DNA from: Azolla pinnata
Taxonomy: Eukaryota; Streptophyta; Polypodiopsida; Salviniales; Salviniaceae
Reading direction: 5' to 3'
Assembly (NCBI GenBank): GCA_037176905.1
Contig: JBBBWG010030798.1
Location: 1-47,454 of the forward strand
DNA: 47,454 nt
The notes beneath the pieces were generated by a model. The model ran no database searches. It had not been told where the DNA came from and worked only from the letters and a program-made list of their open reading frames with translations. Below, piece after piece: positions 42,901 through 47,454 of this stretch; position 1 is the first letter of the stretch; each line of letters begins with the position of its first letter. A program made the translations under genes and the position numbers.

Positions 42901-43969
42901 ACCACACGCCTTGCTTGCTGTTTCTGATTCCAAATGAATTGAATGCTGGGACTAATTCGGGTGAAGATGAGCTGTTTGTTTTCAACTAGTTGATTTCTTC
43001 AATTGGTTTCGCATGTTTCTCATCTACATTTTGTTTCTAAATTTGAGATTTTTGAAGTACTGAGCACAAGATCAAAGTATCAACTTCTACATTGATCTTT
43101 ATTTTAATGTGCAACAGGAAAGTACCTACTTATCCAAGAAATCCTTTACTTAACAAGACATTGTCATGATGCTATTTTTACATATGCTGTGTGATACGCT
43201 CTTAAGAGAATTGATGTTGGAAGAATATCTTTTGTGGAAATTGTGATTATTTGTACACCTTTTTCATGATCTCATGAATGTGGAACAGAGGTTCGCTAAA
43301 TTTTCTCCTCCTTTTTTTTCGCTTCCTTGATTATTTTGAAGGGTTTGGGCAGAAGATGAAGCAAGAAAGGCTCAGTCACAACTGAAGATTTTGGAAGAAA
43401 TGAGGAAAAAGTCAGATAGCGAAGCATTGGAAGGCCGTGCTAGTGAGCGCTCCCGTGAGGTGAGAGAACCCCTAGGAGCAGAAAATGGGAAGGTCTCGGA
43501 GGAGGAAAGATCAGCAAAGAGCGTCGAGATCGAAGGCGTAAAGAAAGTCGACAAAGGAGCAGATTTACAAGCCACAGAAGTGAAGCTGCCTCAGTTGTCG
43601 ATAGATGGGCTAGTTGCAAAAAGCAAACATATAGCTGAAGCGCTGGCAGCAATGGTGTTAAGGTGGTTACAGTTAGTGTATCTTCTACTCCAAACTGTCC
43701 AGCATAGGCTTGCTGAGCTTGCCAGAGGAGCTCAGGATAGGGTTCATGAAGCGAGGATCCATGGCACTAGCATCATAACACAAGTGGTGGAAGATGTGAG
43801 GACCAATGTCCCGAAAACTGTGGAAGAGTTTAAGGCGAAAGTTCCTGTGGCAGTGGCTGGTGTTACTTCACACGTTCGAGATGGAACCTCCAAAGTAGTC
43901 GATGGGTGGAGAGAAGGGGCTGAACGCCTCGGTCATAAGCTCGGAATCCCTTCGAGCGAAGTCAAGTAA
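33916..43969 (+). CDS. Plastid-type protein with SLH-like and coiled-coil regions (At5g23890 family)
   Basis: Ten coding exons join in frame to 1032 residues: 33916-34228, 36406-36483, 39364-40409, 40498-40586, 41322-41425, 41505-41604, 41679-41772, 42053-42167, 42237-42768, 43342-43969. The start is the first ATG in a frame open upstream without another ATG. The N-terminus (rich in Ser, Arg and Leu, ending near RGIRC) looks like a chloroplast transit peptide. Next come a Gly-rich hydrophobic helix (about 107-124), a long acidic region with three 34-residue repeats, an S-layer-homology-like segment (about 493-660), a coiled coil (about 665-860) and a C-terminal hydrophobic patch (about 922-945). 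The SLH-like and coiled-coil parts fit Arabidopsis At5g23890 and At5g52410, whose function is not established. An envelope- or thylakoid-bound location is inferred. Introns 1 and 2 are over 2 kb, and intron 2 holds repeats. Confidence 0.92.
36406..36483 (+). other. Membrane-helix exon of the SLH-like protein
   Basis: A 78-bp exon encoding GWIKIGGVVLLGIGFSLGAR and a basic tail. It supplies one predicted membrane helix just after the transit peptide region. It is flanked by introns of about 2.2 and 2.9 kb; its ends fit TTGCAG|GTTGG and AAAG|GTATGT. Confidence 0.85.
36977..37023 (+). mobile_element. Possible tRNA-derived SINE fragment (A and B box)
   Basis: TATCTCAACTCA at 36977-36988 resembles an RNA polymerase III A box (about 9 of 12 positions) and GAGTTTGAATC at 37013-37023 resembles a B box (GTTTGAATC against GTTCGAATC). 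The spacing of about 36 bp fits a tRNA head. No acceptor stem, tail or target duplication was established, so this is only a candidate. Confidence 0.3.
37110..37780. repeat. GC-richer minisatellite in intron 2 of the SLH-like gene
   Basis: A diverged array of the block TTGAGGAGTGGGTCCCAT and its neighbour CCGATCCAATYTRATTTGG. The GAGGAGTGGG core recurs near 37115, 37161, 37272, 37308, 37355, 37597 and 37743, mixed with a TTTTCWGCAGYGGGTCTCAT module. Spacing is irregular, roughly 35 to 50 bp or multiples of this. The open frames at 37094-37787 on both strands are artefacts of the array. Confidence 0.85.
39876..40140 (+). other. Three acidic 34-residue repeats in the SLH-like protein
   Basis: Copies begin near residues 303, 336 and 371. 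Each has the pattern TEDDSLKEIL, a short spacer, then EHQESL or a variant, then a Ser/Ala-rich linker. They lie in the acidic region between the membrane helix and the SLH-like part. I do not know them from the Arabidopsis protein. Confidence 0.7.
40498..42280 (+). other. S-layer-homology-like region of the plastid protein
   Basis: Residues about 480-661, exons 4 to 9 in part. Motifs include RRDYARWLIGASGALSR, FPAMYIENVTKLAYDDVKPD, DPDFPFIQGLAEAGLISSR, SPLTRQDLLTWKVA, CGFIDIDKIHQDAIPALLED and RRFQPEKPVTKSQAAIALST. The alternation of a helix with an F-x-D/I-D and an aliphatic-rich turn is typical of SLH modules. In bacteria these bind cell-wall polymers; in plastids the ligand is unknown. Confidence 0.75.
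42281..43480 (+). other. Coiled-coil region of the plastid protein
   Basis: Residues about 661-870. Long Glu-, Lys-, Ala- and Leu-rich helices with heptad spacing, for example MMKAELEQLKLERDEEKYAL and DAEKEFVSSLRREVDSQALA, end in VWAEDEARKAQSQLKILEEM. The intron between 42768 and 43342 splits it in frame. Elongated oligomer formation is likely. Confidence 0.8.
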
Positions 43970-45273
43970 TTCGCTTGTGAGAACCTCTTTTTTTCCCTCT
44001 TCTTTTTGCAGAGTTTATAACACATTTTCAACTAGAAATCAGTCCTACATGAGCATATGAGGGCGCGAGATATGAAGGCGAGATTCGATGATCTCAAATC
44101 CCCCCCAATTGAAATAAAAAATAAGGATGTTTTAGTCCATCACACATCATAGCGCAAAAGAAATTAAACCTTGGCTACAGCTTTTGTTCCGGGAAAAGGA
44201 ACGACGAGAAACTCTAATTCATTGTTTAACAAGAGAAAGTATTTGGAGTTTTGGGACATCAATCAAATAAATTATTCTCTTATCTCCCTCGTATTTGGAA
44301 CTTGCAACATTCGAGGATGTGTTTTTTTTTTATCGTTCTTTTCTATTAGATTCATAGAGAGCTGCTTCAAGTACTATGTGCTTGCAAATCATACTTGATT
44401 TATGTTTCTGAGATGCTGTAATCTGCAGTGAGTGATTCAAATCTATTGTTGCAACTCGTGTTTGAAAGCTTGTCATATTGTTTGAGAATATAGACATCTT
44501 GCTCCAGGTTGCATCAAATAATGATTAAATAGTGATAGACATCCTCCTTGTGTCAAGGTCAAAATGCTATGTATTGTACACACAGATCATGATCGGCATG
44601 ATAGCTTTTTTTGAAACTGCATTCACTTTGCAACCAATCATCTCTTATACATAAACATGTTGAGAGGAAGAACACAATTACAGTGGTATGCATTAGAGTA
44701 TAAAACTCCCCATCTAGAACCCTCCTACGTCTTCTCGACAATTTATGAGCCTCTCCAGATTTTTCGATACTACTAATAAAGTTCAAAGTTTGGAAGGATT
44801 GGCTTTTGGGGCACAGCACTATCTGTACTCTTGTCAGTCATTAAACAAAACCGACACATACAAATAAAAACTTTTTTCATTGCATGTAAGCTTACGTTCA
44901 AAAATGCTTCCAACTTAATTGAGACCTAACATCATGAAACTAAAAGATTTTCTCAGAAACAGAGAAAACTCAGTTGTTGGAATACATGTATGTGTATGTG
45001 TATATTATATACACATAGAGATAAACATACATATTACATATACATATATGTACGTGGGTAAATAGATAGATAGATAGATCGATGGATGGATGGATGTATG
45101 TACATGATGGAACAGCTCAATCCTGTTTTGCATTTCTGTTTTTCTCTCCATTTATATCAATAAACAAGCTAGAGTTACAACATTGCAAAAGACTCAGCCT
45201 GTGTGCAAATACTTTTATGTACAAAACAATATTATTTTGATTTAACAGGGGGAAAAGTATTAAATTCATGACG
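43970..45273. other. Tail-to-tail intergenic region with microsatellites
   Basis: Contains the 3' UTR of the SLH-like gene (AATAAA at 44113-44118) and, on the other strand, that of the NFU gene. A simple-repeat stretch at 44985-45110 has TGTA and TATA palindromic sequence, then GATA and GATG tetramers. Open frames at 44171-44398 and, on the minus strand, 44559-44819 have no recognised features. Confidence 0.6.
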
Positions 45274-46542
45274 CTACAATAACTGCACGGCTGCTATCAT
45301 TGGGATCTTTTCTCGCAGTTTCTGTGTGACAGCTACTCGCACTGTCATCACCTGGGCTGCAGGTCCGCTTATCCGTATCTTCACAACCGGACCATCAATC
45401 TTCTCCAGATCAAGCTCCCCTCCACCGGTTCCACTTAAATACGGTCTGATTTCCGAAAGAACCTAGTGATAGACCAACAATGAAATAAAAACCTCCATGG
45501 CATTGCAAAAACAAAACAGAACTAGAATATAATTCTCAAACCCTAAACCCTAAACTCTCAACTCTTTGTGCAACACGCAGATAGTATGAAATATTGCATT
45601 GCCAGAGTCTCTCTCACAATGAGAAGAACTATTTCCAATGCCTCTTTTGTCTAATATCTGAGTGATTTTTCTAGCAATGCACTCAACCATAACTAAGCTT
45701 CCTGCCCACTTCCACAACATTTTATTTCGCATCTCTCGCACCATGTCACTCCAAATTTTAATCCTAATGTCATAATCTTGAAAGCAAAATTTCCTTTTTG
45801 TCGCTATTTTTTGCCTAATAATAAGCATCCAGGACTCTAAAGAGGAGTGATGATACAGCAGAAATTATAGTATATAGCAAGTTACTTATGTAAATTATAG
45901 AATATAATAGTTAGTTAAGCGAGTGAGAGAGTTGATGACAAGTACTTATGATTGAGTTTTTAAATTTGGCTAAGATGGCTAACATAACCTAATGGGTCTC
46001 TTCAAGGCACAGCACCACAAACATTGGACGTGCAAGTCCAGATAAGGGATTTTGGGGAGGATCTCGTAATAAAGGTGTGAAGATGTCAAACTGAGCAAGA
46101 GTAATAGAACAAGCAGGAATTTTGAAGTCCATTTGTGGAGGTTTTAGAGTAGTGAGACAAGAATAGAACAATTGTAGAAGTAGACTGAGTTTCAAATGTT
46201 TTACAACAAAAATCTAGCTCACCTTCTCGATGTTCTCTTCGTTTAATTCAAGGCCTGTCTCTTGATCCATGACTTGCTCTACACCAATGATTTCCGGAAT
46301 CTTCTCCATCAATTTGCGCTCAATGCCCATTTTCATCGTCATCATAGAGCTAGGGCAAGATCCACAAGCTCCCTTAAGCCTTAACTTGACGATAAGACCA
46401 TCAATCTCACACAATTCTACATCACCTCCATCAGACATCAAATAAGGCCGAACCTCATCAAGAACAGCTTCCACATTCTCCTCTGTTAGCGCTAAAGCAT
46501 CATCAGTTGATGCCTCGTTGGGACTCGCTAATGCTTGAGAAG
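45274..46542 (-). CDS. Plastid NifU-like iron-sulfur scaffold (NFU1/2/3 type), 3' part
   Basis: NFU proteins assemble and pass on Fe-S clusters to plastid targets such as photosystem I. Two minus-strand exons are clear: about 46542-46223 and 45462-45274, joined in phase (ENIEK to VLSEIRPYL) by a GTGAGC donor and a CACTAG acceptor; the stop is at 45276-45274. The first exon carries the active NifU domain: [31 protein letters not shown], then GACGSCPSS with the CxxC cluster ligands, then [16 protein letters not shown]. The second carries the degenerate copy ([36 protein letters not shown]) that lacks CxxC, as usual for this plastid family. The transit peptide and upstream exon or exons were not found. 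The 5' boundary of the first exon is uncertain; the ATG at 46624 is probably intron read-through. Confidence 0.88.
45463..46222 (-). other. Intron of the NFU gene with a short telomere-like motif
   Basis: A 760-bp intron. It contains AAACCCTAAACCCTAAAC near 45539-45556, two units of the seven-base telomere form. The minus-strand open frame at 45550-45828 (92 codons) inside it has no recognised motif and is taken as chance. Confidence 0.6.
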
Positions 46543-46624
46543 CTACCATGCCCACACAATCAATTCCATCAGGAACCCAATAGGGCATAATCAAATCAAA
46601 GATTGCGTTGAATAGATTGAACAT

Positions 46625-47454
46625 ACCATGAAGGACTAAATGAAATCAAAGACGGCAAAGGAGAGGTTATTGCATTCAAGATGGAAGGGTATGTAATCAA
46701 ACCAAAGTTAGCTTGAATAAATCAAACAAACCATGAAAGTCAGCATGGAAACAAGGAAGGTGAAAGAGACGGTATTGAATCAAAGATGGAAGGAAAAACA
46801 GATCAAACTGAAACTCTGCACAATAGACAATACTGAAATGACAGCATGAAAGAAGAAATTGACTCAAGGGCAGGCATGGAAGATGGCATGGACTCGAAGA
46901 CAAGGATGAAAAGAAAAATATGTATCATCAAATCAATCAAAGGTTGAAGTTTTTCCATCTTGACATTAAACTCTCAAAATTATAGGATATGTGTGAATGT
47001 GTCATCAAATTCCAAAGAAAATCAAAATCTGTCATCAAGAATTTCAAAGTTCCAAGGGGAAAAATACATCCATGCTAATTGATGATATCACTGAAGCAAA
47101 GACAGTCAACAGCACAGAGCATGAACAACGAAGCCACAACGTGAACAATGAAACCAATTGAATGCTGTGCTGCGAAGGCACTGTCTATTCTACATACACC
47201 AACAAATAAATGGTATTCTTGAAAACGGCGTCAAAAGGGAAAAGGCAGAAGATCTGTTCAAATTCCCAATTTTCAAAAGTTCTCAAAAACAATCAAAGAA
47301 AAAATAATGAAATTGATTACTAGATTCTTGATTACATTGCAAAATTGATGGCACTTGCCAATTTTGTAGGCATTGACCAATATCAAAATGGCATCATAGT
47401 TAAAACATTCTTCACTATAAGATCGAGAACAGCTAAATGCCAGAAATACATGTT
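46625..47454. other. Right edge: probable NFU intron, no exon recognised
   Basis: AT-rich sequence with loosely repeated ATGGAAG and ATCAAA words. No transit-peptide-like exon joined by good splice sites was found on the minus strand, so the first exon or exons of the NFU gene probably lie beyond the window. The 68-codon open frame at 46697-46903 on the minus strand is not supported. Confidence 0.4.

Noticed and set aside
45550..45828. 92-codon minus-strand frame
   Set aside because: It lies within the NFU intron, has no motif and is not needed to join the exons.

Overview
This is the end of a plant nuclear chromosome. It opens with about 76 bp of terminal telomere repeat in C-rich orientation, as expected for the left end of a chromosome. 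The unit is the six-base CCCTAA (TTAGGG) form, not the seven-base CCCTAAA usual in plants. Among plants the six-base form is known mainly from Asparagales and from the seagrass Zostera, so a monocot of one of those groups is plausible. That is an inference from the telomere alone. The genes are intron-rich plant nuclear genes.

Layout: 1-1170 is telomere and a degenerate subtelomeric array with a 25-bp unit. 1171-5100 is gene-free and holds a decayed Ty1/copia gag on the minus strand, an interstitial seven-base telomere tract and a roughly 570-bp alternating purine-pyrimidine array. 5100-27150 is one very large plus-strand gene, BCHB-like, with 31 coding exons joined in frame to about 3293 residues. 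27150-33500 is gene-poor, with a possible solo LTR plus primer-binding site, microsatellites, unassigned coding-like scraps and a CGAT-rich 90-bp tandem array. 33900-43970 is a second plus-strand gene, a plastid-type protein with SLH-like and coiled-coil regions, with ten coding exons joined in frame to 1032 residues. 45274 to about 46542 is the 3' part of a minus-strand NifU-like (NFU) gene, tail to tail with the second gene; its transit-peptide exon or exons were not found and may lie past the right edge.

The three genes do not form a pathway. BCHB-type BEACH proteins are scaffolds linked to membrane traffic and RNA regulation. The SLH-like protein belongs to an uncharacterised plastid family (At5g23890 type). 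The NFU protein delivers Fe-S clusters in plastids. Exon boundaries were set by hand from splice consensus, unbroken reading frame and recalled similarity to the Arabidopsis families. No alignment or transcript data were used. No clearly new biological system is visible. The most interesting points are the mixed telomere types, a fold-back in the subtelomere, the Z-DNA-prone array next to the BCHB leader, a GC-AG intron in BCHB, and coding-like sequence of unknown origin just after the BCHB stop codon.
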